Positions 6,914 to 15,756 of a DNA stretch of 26,548 nucleotides are shown in pieces. Within the stretch, counting starts at the first letter, position 1. Each line of letters opens with the position of its first letter. Below the pieces are notes generated by a model, which saw only the letters and a list, made by a program, of their open reading frames with translations, did not search any database and was not told where the DNA came from. The stretch spans positions 1 to 26,548 of IMG/VR virus record IMGVR_UViG_3300045454_000061; one strand, given 5' to 3'. The translations under genes were made by a program, and so were the position numbers. The DNA is from a virus.

Positions 6914-9646
6914 TCAAGCGCCTATGGCCTCGGAGGGCGAAACGATGAACCCCGCCCCGGTCTGTTCCTCCACCCGCCGCTCGTAGCGTTCGACGCTGCC
7001 GGGGCTGATCGCCTCCTGGATCCGGTACAGGATCAGATAGTCCAGGGCCGTGCGGGCATAGAACAGGTTCAGGAACGGCGTGTTGTCCTTGGCGAACCTG
7101 AACCCGGCGGCGGGAACGTCCTCGATCCGCTCGGGGTCGCCGCTAATCAGGTCGGCCAGTATGCCGCGCAGCTTCTCGGCCTCGCCCACGGCCGGGCCGG
7201 CGAAGGCCGACAGGGTGGCCGGCAGGCCGTTACGGCTGGCCTCGCCGAACAGGAAGTCGCCGTAGATGCCCAGGCCGCCGCCCTGCAACAGGGAGGCCAA
7301 GAACAGCTCGCCGCCCTGAAACTCGCCGTCCTCATTCGTCATTGGCCGCAGTTCACGGCCTTTCGCCAACTGTTTGGCCTGAAGCGACAGATAGCCCAGG
7401 GCGGTCGAGGCCAGGATTAGATGGGCCAGCAGGGCGACCGGCGCCTGTCCCGCATAGCCCGCCGCCGCCGGGGCGACGTGGCGGCCCATGATCGCGGCCG
7501 AAAAGCTCCAGAACTGGGTGAAGGCCCGCACGCTCTCGCCCCACACCGTGCCGGGCCGCACGCCGCGCGTCAGGGCGACCCGCTCGCGCGCCCGCGCCTC
7601 GGTCAGGGCGTCGTCCAGCACCCCGCCGACCATGGCCTGAACCCGGATGCGCAGATCCTCGCGCAGCCGCCGCGCCGCCTCGGGCGTGGCCTCCTTGCCG
7701 CTCAGGCCCGCACGCCGGTGCAGATCGCGGTCGCTGATCCCGTCCAGGGCCTCGAAAGTGAAGTATCGCCGCCCCTCCGGCTCGGCCGTGTCCGCCTCTC
7801 CAAGCCCCGCCTCCCGCCGCGCCCGCATCCCGCCGAAACCCTCGGCGGGCGCTTCCGGTTCGACCAGGCCTCGGCGGATCAGCTCCCAGTCGGCGGCCTC
7901 GATCCCGTACCGCTCCAGGGTCTCGCGCGTCCCGGCGTTCAGCCCGTCCCACGGCTTGGCGGCCTCGGCCCCCAGGTGCGCCGAATACATTTCCGCGACG
8001 CCGCGTCTCAGTCCGTCCTGCCAGAACTCGAACAGGTTCACCCGGTAAAAGAACCGCTGCGCCTGGGCCGCCCAGCCCAGCGGCCCGTCCGCCGCATGGA
8101 ACCGACCCGTCAGATGCGCCGCCGCCGACCGCGCGCCGACGTCCAGCAGATCGGCCGCCGCCTTGCCCTCGGTCCCCTGCATCCGCGCCACGCCCGTCAG
8201 GGCGCCGGTGTAGCCGTCCAGCCATGTCGCGCCCGCCCGCTTCATCGCCGTCGCCGCCAGCGACGTGTCCGACAGGCCCGACAGCACCATGCCCCCCAGC
8301 TTGGCCAGGGACTGCTGCAACCGGATCGACCGGCCGATCATGGCCAGTCTCAGGCTGTCCGGCTGATTGCCCGCGCCCGTCAGTTCGTCGAACTCGGCCC
8401 GGCGCTGCGCCCGCATCAGGCGGTTGGCCGCGCCCGCGTCGCCGCGCGCCCGCGCCTGGGCGTGCAGCCGGGCCACCGTATTGTCGAACATGGCTTCCGG
8501 CGCCGGACCCCAGCGGTTCATCAGGGCCGTGTTGCGCGCCGCCCGCTCCAGCTCGGCCATGGCGTTGGCCAGCAGCGAACCCCGCCCGAACCGCAGGGCG
8601 TAGTCGTGGGCGTCGTCGGGCGTCTTGAAGTGCAGCACCCGGTGCTTCGACACGCTGCGCGCCTTCGACGCCGGCGGGCGGAAATCGCCGATGTCGTCCA
8701 GCCCGCCCAGCACCTCGGACCGGCCCGACACGATGTCGAACCAGACCCGATACAGAAACACCTCGCGCACGTCCGCCGCGTCGTCGATGGCCCCGGCGGT
8801 CTGCAGGGCCTTGGCGTCGTCGATCCAGCCTTCGTCGACGTCCCGCGCCTCGATCCCGTCGAAGGTGCGGTCGTCCAGCTTCGGCCGGATGAAGTCGCGC
8901 CATTCCCGGAACGCCCGGCGGCTGGCCTTCAGGCCGGCCCCCTTCATGTCCTTGATCGCGCCCAGCCCCCCGGCCTGAAACTCGCGCCAGAACCCGCCCG
9001 ACACGCGCAGCCGGTCATGGGTCTGACGCCCGGCATAGCCCTCCAGCCGGCCGATCCAGGCGCCGACGTCGTTCTGCATCAGCCGCCCCTTCTCCGACAG
9101 GGCGTTCAGGATCTCGGCGGTCTTCAGGGCGTCGGCGTCCCCGGTCGGCTCGACGGCCGCCCCGTTCAGCCGCGCCCGCTCGCGGCGGATATTGCGCTCC
9201 AGCGTCCCGTCCACGGCGAAACCGGACAGCTTGTTCAACAGGCCCGCATCCCGCAACTGCCGCTCCGCCTCGCCCCACAGGGCCGTGGTCCGCGCCCGCG
9301 CCTCGGCGTCCACGCTGAACGATCCGCCCAGCCCCTGTTTTTCCGACCCGACGTTGTACGCCTTCAGCCGGTCGGCCTCGTCGCCTATGGCCGCCATCCC
9401 CGCCATCTGGGCGTCAATCCGCCCGCGCGCCCGTTCGGCCGCCACGCGCAGCCGCCGCTCGCTCAGCCGGGCGAACACCTCTTCCTTGGTCAGCTCGGCC
9501 GCCGCCTCCTGGATCCCGGCCTTGTCGAACGCCTGGCCCTTGCGCTGGGCCTTCTTCAGCATCCGGTCCAGGATGTCGTCGATTTCTTCGTCCGTGAAGG
9601 CGTCGCCCGTCGCCATGCGGACGGGGGTATGACAGGCGCGGCTCAT
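6914..9646 (-). CDS. Large internal virion / DNA-ejection protein
   Basis: A 910-aa protein. The N-terminal 500 residues are helical and charged. The C-terminal part has hydrophobic segments (about 735-757, ALLAHLILASTALGYLSLQA) followed by LLQGGGLGIYGDFLFGEAS and a tail ending near LDYLILYRIQEAISPGSVER. This is a pattern I associate with the C-terminal part of giant podovirus internal virion proteins that enter the host envelope during DNA ejection. The ATG at 9646 has GAGAGG upstream and overlaps the stop of the 75-aa gene (ATGA), so I prefer it to the open frame reaching 9697. With the 986-aa protein it may do the job of a single T7 gp16. Assigned by position and C-terminal character; no catalytic motif seen. 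Confidence 0.72.
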   Translation of the reverse strand: MSRACHTPVRMATGDAFTDEEIDDILDRMLKKAQRKGQAFDKAGIQEAAAELTKEEVFARLSERRLRVAAERARGRIDAQMAGMAAIGDEADRLKAYNVGSEKQGLGGSFSVDAEARARTTALWGEAERQLRDAGLLNKLSGFAVDGTLERNIRRERARLNGAAVEPTGDADALKTAEILNALSEKGRLMQNDVGAWIGRLEGYAGRQTHDRLRVSGGFWREFQAGGLGAIKDMKGAGLKASRRAFREWRDFIRPKLDDRTFDGIEARDVDEGWIDDAKALQTAGAIDDAADVREVFLYRVWFDIVSGRSEVLGGLDDIGDFRPPASKARSVSKHRVLHFKTPDDAHDYALRFGRGSLLANAMAELERAARNTALMNRWGPAPEAMFDNTVARLHAQARARGDAGAANRLMRAQRRAEFDELTGAGNQPDSLRLAMIGRSIRLQQSLAKLGGMVLSGLSDTSLAATAMKRAGATWLDGYTGALTGVARMQGTEGKAAADLLDVGARSAAAHLTGRFHAADGPLGWAAQAQRFFYRVNLFEFWQDGLRRGVAEMYSAHLGAEAAKPWDGLNAGTRETLERYGIEAADWELIRRGLVEPEAPAEGFGGMRARREAGLGEADTAEPEGRRYFTFEALDGISDRDLHRRAGLSGKEATPEAARRLREDLRIRVQAMVGGVLDDALTEARARERVALTRGVRPGTVWGESVRAFTQFWSFSAAIMGRHVAPAAAGYAGQAPVALLAHLILASTALGYLSLQAKQLAKGRELRPMTNEDGEFQGGELFLASLLQGGGLGIYGDFLFGEASRNGLPATLSAFAGPAVGEAEKLRGILADLISGDPERIEDVPAAGFRFAKDNTPFLNLFYARTALDYLILYRIQEAISPGSVERYERRVEEQTGAGFIVSPSEAIGA

Positions 9647-9870
9647 GACGTCCTCTCGACGGTCAGGCGGAAATCGGCGGCGATCAGCACGCCGCAATCA
9701 CATTCGAACCCCGGCTGTTCGACCAGGCGCCACACCCCGTCGGGGTCTTCGCGGAAGTCCAGCTCGCGGGTCAGCAGATGGGTCACGGCGCAGGCCGGGC
9801 AATCGAACTGCACCTGATCGGGCAGAACGGCGACGCAGCTCAGGACGGGTAGGGGAACGGCGATCTTCAT
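9643..9870 (-). CDS. Small Cys-rich (possible zinc-binding) protein
   Basis: A 75-aa protein with FDCPACAVTH and a second pair FECDCGVLIA about 30 residues later, suggesting a single zinc knuckle. It starts at the ATG at 9870, 19 nt after the 986-aa gene, and its stop overlaps the next ATG (ATGA), so it is coupled to the 910-aa ejection gene. Not recognised. The placement between two ejection proteins suggests a virion-associated or translation-coupling role, but this is inference. Confidence 0.62.
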   Translation of the reverse strand: MKIAVPLPVLSCVAVLPDQVQFDCPACAVTHLLTRELDFREDPDGVWRLVEQPGFECDCGVLIAADFRLTVERTS

Positions 9871-9889
9871 GGTTTGAAGTGATCACGCC

Positions 9890-12850
9890 TCATGCGACAA
9901 GTTCGGACGTAAGGCAGACCGCCGCCGCGCGGATGGCTTCGGCGACAGTGGACGGATCGTCCGCCCCTGTGGATGGTTCCACCCGCACGCCCGCCTCGGC
10001 CGCCAGGGCCTCGGTGTCCTCCACCAGGGCCTTCAGCTCCGGGTCCGCGTCGATGAAGGCCGCCAGACGGGCCTCCGGCGTCAGCCGCGGGGGCGGGCCT
10101 TCATTTTGGCCGCCAGCGCCGTCAGCGCTTCGCCCGCCGTCCGGCTGCTGTCCCGTTCCTCCGGCTCCGTCGCCGTCCGGCTCAGGTTGGCGAAGGTCGA
10201 GGCCAGGAGGCTGATCCGCCGCGCCCGAAAGCTCTCTTGTGGACCAGAGGGGTTCGTCGCCTCCGGCGTAGGCGAGGCCGATCCGGCCTTCGCCTTCCGC
10301 GCCGCCATAGCGTTGGATGAGGGTGTCGAGGAAGGCCTTGCCATCGGGGGTCGCTCCAAACAGATCGGGTCCGGCCGGCGTCGCCGCCGCGCCGCGCGCA
10401 TAGTCTCTCAGGGCCTCGGCGATCCGCTCGGCCCCGCGCGGCCGGGTCAGGGCCTCGTCGCGGAACATCAGCCGGATCATGGCTTCGGTCTCGGGGCTGA
10501 TCGCCTCGCCGCCGAACAGGCCCAGTTGGCCCAGACGGGTCTCCAGCAGTTCGCCCATGCCGATCCGGCTGGCCCGCGCTTCGCGCATCAGGGCTACAGC
10601 ACTGGTCAGGGCAGGGGTCACGTCCAGTTCTGCCGGGGCCTCGGCCCGCATCCTGGCCCAGGCCGGGGCCGCGTCCGCCAGCGCCTGTCCGACGCCGCGC
10701 AGGCCCGCATCCGTCGTCTCGAACAGGGCGGCGGTCAGGGCGTCGTCGCCGTATGCCGCCTGCACCAGGGCCGCCTGCACCCGCATCCGCCCCGCCGTCG
10801 AAATCGCCCCACGCGCGTCGGTCAGGGCGTTGGCGTCGCCCGGCGCCACCCGCGCCACGAAGCCGCGCAGGAAGGGCCGGTTGGCCGCCGCGAACACATC
10901 GTCACCCTCGATCAGGCCGATCAGCTCCGCATCCACCCGCCGCGCGTCGCCGCGCGCCTGTTCGGCGGGGGAATAGGCCTCGGTCGGGGCCTCGTTCAGC
11001 GACCGCGCCAGTTCGGCCCGGTCGGCGCCGGTCATCGGCTCGGTCCGCATCCGCACCAGAACCGGCCGGTCGAACCCGGACGTGTCGATCCCCTGGCGCG
11101 CCAGTTCCGCCTGATACCGCCCCCAGGCCTCGGTGCCCGTCTGCGCGGATCGTCTCAGGGCGATGGTCCGGCCGTTTCCGCTCTCCACCACCCCGTCGGG
11201 GCTGACGATGGGCGCCCCGCCCGACGCCGCCTTGTCCCGCATCAGCAGGGCCGGGTTCAGGTCGCGCTCCAGCTCGAAGTTCGCCGCCTGCGACCCCGCC
11301 CGCGTCCGGTCGCGCGGCTGCAACAGACGGGGATAGTCGGCGACGGGAAACAGATCGTCGTCGTGGCTGGTCTTCAGGTCGCGCAGTTCGACCACGGCGA
11401 ACCGCACCGGCACCTCGGCCCCGCGCCGCGTCACCGCCGTGTCGGTCTCCAGAAAACGCCCGTTGATCGACGGAACCGCCGTCGTCTCGTCCAGCATCGA
11501 CAGGCCGTCGCGGGCCACCAGGGCGCCCAGGGACACAGGGGCGTCGTCGGCCGCCGCCTCGATCGCCTCCGCGAATGCGCCGGCCCGCTCGTTTTCCGTC
11601 AACCCGTCCAGGGCGCGCGGCGTCCGGCGCGGCGTCAGGGCGTCCAGCGACGGCCCGCCCCCAAACCGGGACCGCCAGATATTTGCAAACTCCCCCGCCG
11701 TCATGTCGGTCCGGCCGCCGTTCCCGGTGATGGCCTTGACGGGATCGCGCACGCCTGCCGCGCGCAGGGCCTCGACCGCCGACCGGTTCGGATCGCGCAG
11801 GATCTCGGTCGCCCCGCCTGCGCCCTGCTGGTGCGCCAGATACAGTTCCGCCCCGTCCGGCTCGCGCCCCAGCACGCGGCGCAGGGCCGTGGCGTTCTCG
11901 GTCGCCAGCCGCACCGCCGCCTCGGTCGCCTGGACCGGGTCGAACCGGTCGCCCAGGCCCATCCGGCGCGCGGTCCCGTCGATGAACTGAAACAGGCCGC
12001 CGGCGCTGCTGGTCGGGTTGCGGGCGGCGGGGTTCAGGCCGCTTTCCAACTCGGCGATGCGGATCATGACGTCGGGGTTCAGGCCCGCCGCCTGGGCGCG
12101 CTGGGCGATCAGGTCGGGGATGGCGCCGCGCGGGCGGCTTCGGGCGCGCGGCTGCCCGCGCGTGGTCGCCGCCCCCACGGTCCCGCCCACGACGCCGCCC
12201 AGGGTCGCGCCGAACAGGACGTTGCGCACTCCGTCGTCCGTCAGGCTGTAGTCTTCGCGCGCGCTCAGCCGGGCCGCGGCGTTGATCCCCTCGGCCACCA
12301 CGCCGCCGCCGAGACCGTCGATCAGTCCGACCGTGGCCCCCGTGGCCGCCGCGCCCAGCCGCGTCGTCGCCGGCGCCACGCGAAGCGCGCGCAGGGCCGC
12401 GCCGCCGCCGCCGATGAACCAGGTCGGGATCATCACTGGATCGGTCGCCGTCCCCAGCAGACCGGCGCCCAGGGTTTCGGCCCCGCTCAGATCCGCGCGC
12501 GCCGCCGTCTGTTCCCGGTATCGCCTAAGCTGGGCCTGACGGTGCATTTCCGCCGCCCGCGCGGCGTTCACCGGCTTGTCGAACGTCAGATAGCCCTCGA
12601 CGCCATAGGTCGCATTGGCGTCTTCCGGGCTCAACACATTGGCGTACCCTTGGCCGAAGGTCCGCGCCCGCTGATCGTCCCGCGCGCGTCGGTCGTCGCT
12701 GACGATGAAACCCGCCAGCCGATCCGTGACCTGGCTTTCCTCGAACACCAGGGCGCGCCCCAGACGGTTCGACACCGGCCCCTGTTCCACCAGGGCGGTC
12801 AGATCATCGTCGCCGGCGCTGGTCGCGGCCTGGAAGAAGGGATCGCTCAT
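9890..12850 (-). CDS. gp16-like internal virion protein: lytic transglycosylase plus ParB/DdrB-like domain
   Basis: A 986-aa multidomain protein. Residues 125-230 hold Gly/Ala-rich hydrophobic stretches (LGAGLLGTATDPVMIPTWFI, VLFGATLGGVVGGTVG) that could be membrane-active. Residues 245-345 are an SLT-type lytic transglycosylase: RIAELESGLNP, with Glu269 as likely catalytic acid, then SSAGGLFQFIDGTARRMGLG and AELYLAHQQGAGG. Residues about 475-640 match the DdrB-like ParB superfamily domain: VVELRDLKTSH, YPRLLQPRDRTRAGSQ, GAPIVSPDGVVESGNGRTIA and ELARSLNEAPTEAYSPAEQA. The C-terminus is acidic and disordered-looking. The transglycosylase would open peptidoglycan during DNA entry, as in T7 gp16; the ParB-like part recalls polyvalent anti-host proteins carried in virions. 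Motif A copy 2 ends 12 nt before the ATG. Confidence 0.87.
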   Translation of the reverse strand: MSDPFFQAATSAGDDDLTALVEQGPVSNRLGRALVFEESQVTDRLAGFIVSDDRRARDDQRARTFGQGYANVLSPEDANATYGVEGYLTFDKPVNAARAAEMHRQAQLRRYREQTAARADLSGAETLGAGLLGTATDPVMIPTWFIGGGGAALRALRVAPATTRLGAAATGATVGLIDGLGGGVVAEGINAAARLSAREDYSLTDDGVRNVLFGATLGGVVGGTVGAATTRGQPRARSRPRGAIPDLIAQRAQAAGLNPDVMIRIAELESGLNPAARNPTSSAGGLFQFIDGTARRMGLGDRFDPVQATEAAVRLATENATALRRVLGREPDGAELYLAHQQGAGGATEILRDPNRSAVEALRAAGVRDPVKAITGNGGRTDMTAGEFANIWRSRFGGGPSLDALTPRRTPRALDGLTENERAGAFAEAIEAAADDAPVSLGALVARDGLSMLDETTAVPSINGRFLETDTAVTRRGAEVPVRFAVVELRDLKTSHDDDLFPVADYPRLLQPRDRTRAGSQAANFELERDLNPALLMRDKAASGGAPIVSPDGVVESGNGRTIALRRSAQTGTEAWGRYQAELARQGIDTSGFDRPVLVRMRTEPMTGADRAELARSLNEAPTEAYSPAEQARGDARRVDAELIGLIEGDDVFAAANRPFLRGFVARVAPGDANALTDARGAISTAGRMRVQAALVQAAYGDDALTAALFETTDAGLRGVGQALADAAPAWARMRAEAPAELDVTPALTSAVALMREARASRIGMGELLETRLGQLGLFGGEAISPETEAMIRLMFRDEALTRPRGAERIAEALRDYARGAAATPAGPDLFGATPDGKAFLDTLIQRYGGAEGEGRIGLAYAGGDEPLWSTRELSGAADQPPGLDLRQPEPDGDGAGGTGQQPDGGRSADGAGGQNEGPPPRLTPEARLAAFIDADPELKALVEDTEALAAEAGVRVEPSTGADDPSTVAEAIRAAAVCLTSELVA

Positions 12851-12862
12851 GACGACACCCTA

Positions 12863-12889
12863 GGACCGCCAAATGGGGGGGCGGACGAA
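12863..12889. promoter_or_regulatory. Motif A copy 2 (stem-loop upstream of the gp16-like gene)
   Basis: CCGCC (12866-12870), a 9-nt loop and GGCGG (12880-12884) with the same GGA and ACGAA flanks as copy 1. The loop differs (AAATGGGGG on the plus strand against GAACCGGGG in copy 1) while stem and length are kept. It ends 12 nt before the ATG. Confidence 0.6.
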
Positions 12890-12901
12890 ACGGGGTTTTT
12901 C

Positions 12902-12966
12902 GGGCTCAAGTAGCCCGAAGGGCGATAGCCCCACATGGTCTCAAGTAGCGCGAAGCGCGATAGCCC
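12902..12966. repeat. Motif B copies 4 and 5
   Basis: Two 30-nt units at 12902-12931 and 12937-12966. Copy 4 has outer stem GGGCT/AGCCC and inner stem GCCC/GGGC. Copy 5 has outer GGTCT/AGCCC (one mismatch) and inner GCGC/GCGC. Both keep CAAGTA opposite GAT and the loop GAA. They lie between the gp15-like stop (12981) and motif A copy 2. Confidence 0.8.
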
Positions 12967-12980
12967 AAAACAAAGAGGCT

Positions 12981-15275
12981 CTATCGGCGCCCGGCGGAAA
13001 CGACCGTGCCTTCGCGGTCCAGATCGCTCCAGGTCTTCACCACGTCGCGGCCCGCTGCGTCCTTCACCCGGATCCAGCGGTCGCCGCTGGCCGAAGGCGT
13101 CACCAGTTCGATCCCGCTCCCGTCCGGCAGATTGCGCCACTGCCCGGCGCTGCGCACCACGTCGGCATAGGTCCGGCGGCTCTGTTCGGGCGTCAGGCGC
13201 GTGCTGGGCGGGGCGGCCAGGCCTTCGCCGTTGCGGCGGATCAGGGCCTCGACCGCGCGTTGCGCCGACAGTCGCGCTCGGCCGGGATTCAGGCCCGAGG
13301 CGCGCGGCACCGCCCAGGTCTCCTGATACTCCCAACCGTCGTTCATCGGCGCGGTCGCCGCCCGCACCGCGTCGCGCACGCTGTCGCCCCGTTTGACGGC
13401 GGCGTAGGCGGCGAGTTGGGCCGCCTCCCGCGCGGCGCGCGCGCCTTCGGGCGTGGACAGGATGCGGGTGAAGTCCCCCAGCGCCCGGTCCAGTTCGAGG
13501 TCGATGGCCTCGCGGTCGTTCTTCTCGGGAACCAGGTCGTTCAGCTTCTGCCCCCGCGCCTCGGCATAGGCCTGCATCCGCAGCGGCGAGGCGGCATAGA
13601 AGCTGATCGCCCCCAGGTCGGCGGGCTTCAGTCCCGCCAGCGACAGTTCCCGCATCAGCCGCGGCCGATGCTCCGGCCCGAACAGGGCGACCCGCGCCGC
13701 CAGCGACTGCAACCCCGCCTGGGGCTGGCCGTCCGCGTCGATCGACCCGATCCAGGCCTCGGCCTGCCCCTGGCTCAGGATGCGGCGTCCGCTCTCGGGC
13801 ACGCCGCCGAACGCCTGCGCCACCAGCTGCGCTCGTGCATAGGCCCGCGCCGTCTCCGGCCCCGGCGCGTCGCTGAAGGCGCGCAGGCGGCGCTGCACCT
13901 CGGCGGCGATGTTGTCGCCCGGCCCGAACGACGTCGCCGACCAGGCGGCCGGATCGGCCCGCGCCGCCCGGTCCTGCTGCACCATCTCCCGCGCCAGCTC
14001 CAGTGTGCGCGCCCCTTCGGCCGTGCCGGCCGCCGCCGTCAACCGCTCCAGCTCCGCATCGGCCTGCTGCGGCGTCAAGGTGCGCAGACGGCCGATCAAG
14101 GGCCGCACGTTCTGCGCCGCCGCCTGGTCCAGCCGAACCTTCGTCGCCAGGGGCTCGCCGCCCAGCAGGCGGGCTTCCGCCACCAGGGCCGTGTTCGGCG
14201 CCTGGCCCGACAGGATGTTTCTCAGGTCCGCCGCGATCCCGGCCTGTAGATCGGCCTCCCGCTGGGCGTCCTGCACCACGCCGTTGGCCTTGGCGCTCTC
14301 GACCCCGGCACGCAGCCGGTCCAGACGACCCGCGTCCAGCCGGTCGAACTTGCCGGCCTTGATCTCGGCCTCGACCGCATCGAACTCGCCGCGATTGATC
14401 CGCGCCGCCAGGGCCGCCGACTGGGCGTTCTGGAACGTCTCGTCCTTCAGCTTGGCGCGCAGGGCGGCCGGGGCCGCGTCCAGGATCGGCTGGATCTCGG
14501 CGTCGAAACGGTTCATCAGCGACGGATCGCGGCTCGCCCGATTGATGAAGCCGTTCAGCCCCTCGGCGACGGTCGTCAGGGTCCGCGCGTCCCGGCTTTC
14601 GTCCTCGGCCGCCATGGCCCGCGCGAACAGACTGGCCTCCGAAGACAGCAGCATGGGCCTGAGCCGCGCCGCCACGGCCTCGGACACACCGCTCAGGGCC
14701 ACCTCGCCCAACAGCCGCCACGCCGCCCGGCTTTCCTCGGCGATGGGCGTCAGACCGTCCCAGTTCTGCCGGCGCTCGTCCTCGCCCTGGTCGAACGCCG
14801 CCTGAACCCCCATCAGGGCGCGCACGGCCTCGGCCTGTTCGGCCGCGTCGCGGTCGGCCGCCGCCCTCTGGCCCCGCGTCTGGGCCTCGTTGGATATGGC
14901 CGCCGCCGCCGTGCGGGTTCTCAGGTCGCGCAACTGGCGGCCGACCGCCATCCGCACGCCGTCGGGCATGTCCGCCTGGTCCAGCACGGCGAAATGGTCG
15001 TCGAACGCCTTCAGCTCGGCCTCGGCATACCCCGGCGCCCGCCCGTCATAGGCATAGGCCCTTTCGCTGGCGGCGGGGACATAGGACTGCCGCGCCTCCT
15101 CGATCACCCGGCCGGCGACCGCCTCGTCCGCCTTGCGCCGTTCTTCGTCCACGCGCTCGATTTGCCGCGCCGCGCCCTGCAGCGCATTGTCCAGCCCGCC
15201 GAAATCCAGCGCCGCGCCCGATGATGTGGCCCCGTTCGGGACGGGCATGTCCAGGGATTGAGGCAGTTTCGTCAT
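12981..15275 (-). CDS. gp15-like internal virion protein
   Basis: A 764-aa, almost wholly helical protein rich in Ala, Arg and Glu (for example AARQIERVDEERRKADEAVA), as expected for the gp15-type component of the podovirus ejection apparatus, which forms a periplasmic channel in T7. Size and order (gp14-like, this, gp16-like) fit T7. The ATG at 15275 lies 1 nt after the gp14-like stop. No enzymatic motif seen. Motif B hairpins follow its stop by 14 nt. Confidence 0.72.
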   Translation of the reverse strand: MTKLPQSLDMPVPNGATSSGAALDFGGLDNALQGAARQIERVDEERRKADEAVAGRVIEEARQSYVPAASERAYAYDGRAPGYAEAELKAFDDHFAVLDQADMPDGVRMAVGRQLRDLRTRTAAAAISNEAQTRGQRAAADRDAAEQAEAVRALMGVQAAFDQGEDERRQNWDGLTPIAEESRAAWRLLGEVALSGVSEAVAARLRPMLLSSEASLFARAMAAEDESRDARTLTTVAEGLNGFINRASRDPSLMNRFDAEIQPILDAAPAALRAKLKDETFQNAQSAALAARINRGEFDAVEAEIKAGKFDRLDAGRLDRLRAGVESAKANGVVQDAQREADLQAGIAADLRNILSGQAPNTALVAEARLLGGEPLATKVRLDQAAAQNVRPLIGRLRTLTPQQADAELERLTAAAGTAEGARTLELAREMVQQDRAARADPAAWSATSFGPGDNIAAEVQRRLRAFSDAPGPETARAYARAQLVAQAFGGVPESGRRILSQGQAEAWIGSIDADGQPQAGLQSLAARVALFGPEHRPRLMRELSLAGLKPADLGAISFYAASPLRMQAYAEARGQKLNDLVPEKNDREAIDLELDRALGDFTRILSTPEGARAAREAAQLAAYAAVKRGDSVRDAVRAATAPMNDGWEYQETWAVPRASGLNPGRARLSAQRAVEALIRRNGEGLAAPPSTRLTPEQSRRTYADVVRSAGQWRNLPDGSGIELVTPSASGDRWIRVKDAAGRDVVKTWSDLDREGTVVSAGRR

Positions 15276-15276
15276 G

Positions 15277-15756
15277 TCAGAAACCCCCGATGAAGGCGGC
15301 CATCTTCGAAACGCTCTCGCCGTTGGCGCGACGCGCGTTCGCGTCGGCGCCCATCTGCCCCAGCACGGTCGACGTGGCCTCTATAAAGCTGCTGGTCAGA
15401 TCCAGATCGCCCTGGCGTTTGGCCGTCGTCGCATCGTTCAACAGGGCGACGCTCTCGGCCAAGCCGTCGCGCACCGTCTGACGCGCGCGATAGACGCCCT
15501 GCCGGCTAAGGTCCGCAATCACGTCCAGAGCCGACCCCTGCAATCCGCCGCCGCCCGACGCCGCCGCCAGGGTCGCCGCCCGCGCGCCGACCCGGTCGCT
15601 CTCCTCCAGGGCCATCGACGCCTTGATCCCAGCTTCCCGCCGGGTGTTGCGCGCCGCATTGGTCAGGGCGCGCGCCCTGGCCTTGGCGGCGTTTCTCTTG
15701 CCGAACCCGCTCATGATCGAACCCACGGCGCTGACGCCGGCCGCCAACAGGCTCAT
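15277..15756 (-). CDS. gp14-like internal virion protein
   Basis: A 159-aa protein starting MSLLAAGVSAVGSIMSGFGK, a short hydrophobic Gly/Ala segment followed by a helical Ala/Arg body. It has the phrase AASGGGGLQGSALDVIADLS, typical of gp14-type proteins (GGGxxGSxxDVxAD). In T7, gp14 forms the outer-membrane part of the ejection channel. The ATG overlaps the stop of the preceding gene (ATGA), indicating coupling. Confidence 0.75.
   Translation of the reverse strand: MSLLAAGVSAVGSIMSGFGKRNAAKARARALTNAARNTRREAGIKASMALEESDRVGARAATLAAASGGGGLQGSALDVIADLSRQGVYRARQTVRDGLAESVALLNDATTAKRQGDLDLTSSFIEATSTVLGQMGADANARRANGESVSKMAAFIGGF

Noticed and set aside
7421-9817. Long plus-strand open frame (798 codons) opposite the 910-aa ejection gene
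   Set aside because: Antisense frame of a GC-rich gene: His/Arg/Pro/Gln-rich translation, no domain, no ribosome-binding site. The minus-strand genes have overlapping starts and stops and recognisable character.
10106-12913. Plus-strand open frame of 935 codons opposite the gp16-like gene
   Set aside because: The opposite strand encodes clear SLT and ParB-like domains; the antisense translation has none.
12847-14721. Minus-strand open frame of 624 codons overlapping the gp15-like gene
   Set aside because: Gly/Arg-rich off-frame translation of the gp15-like gene; it also runs through motif A and B.
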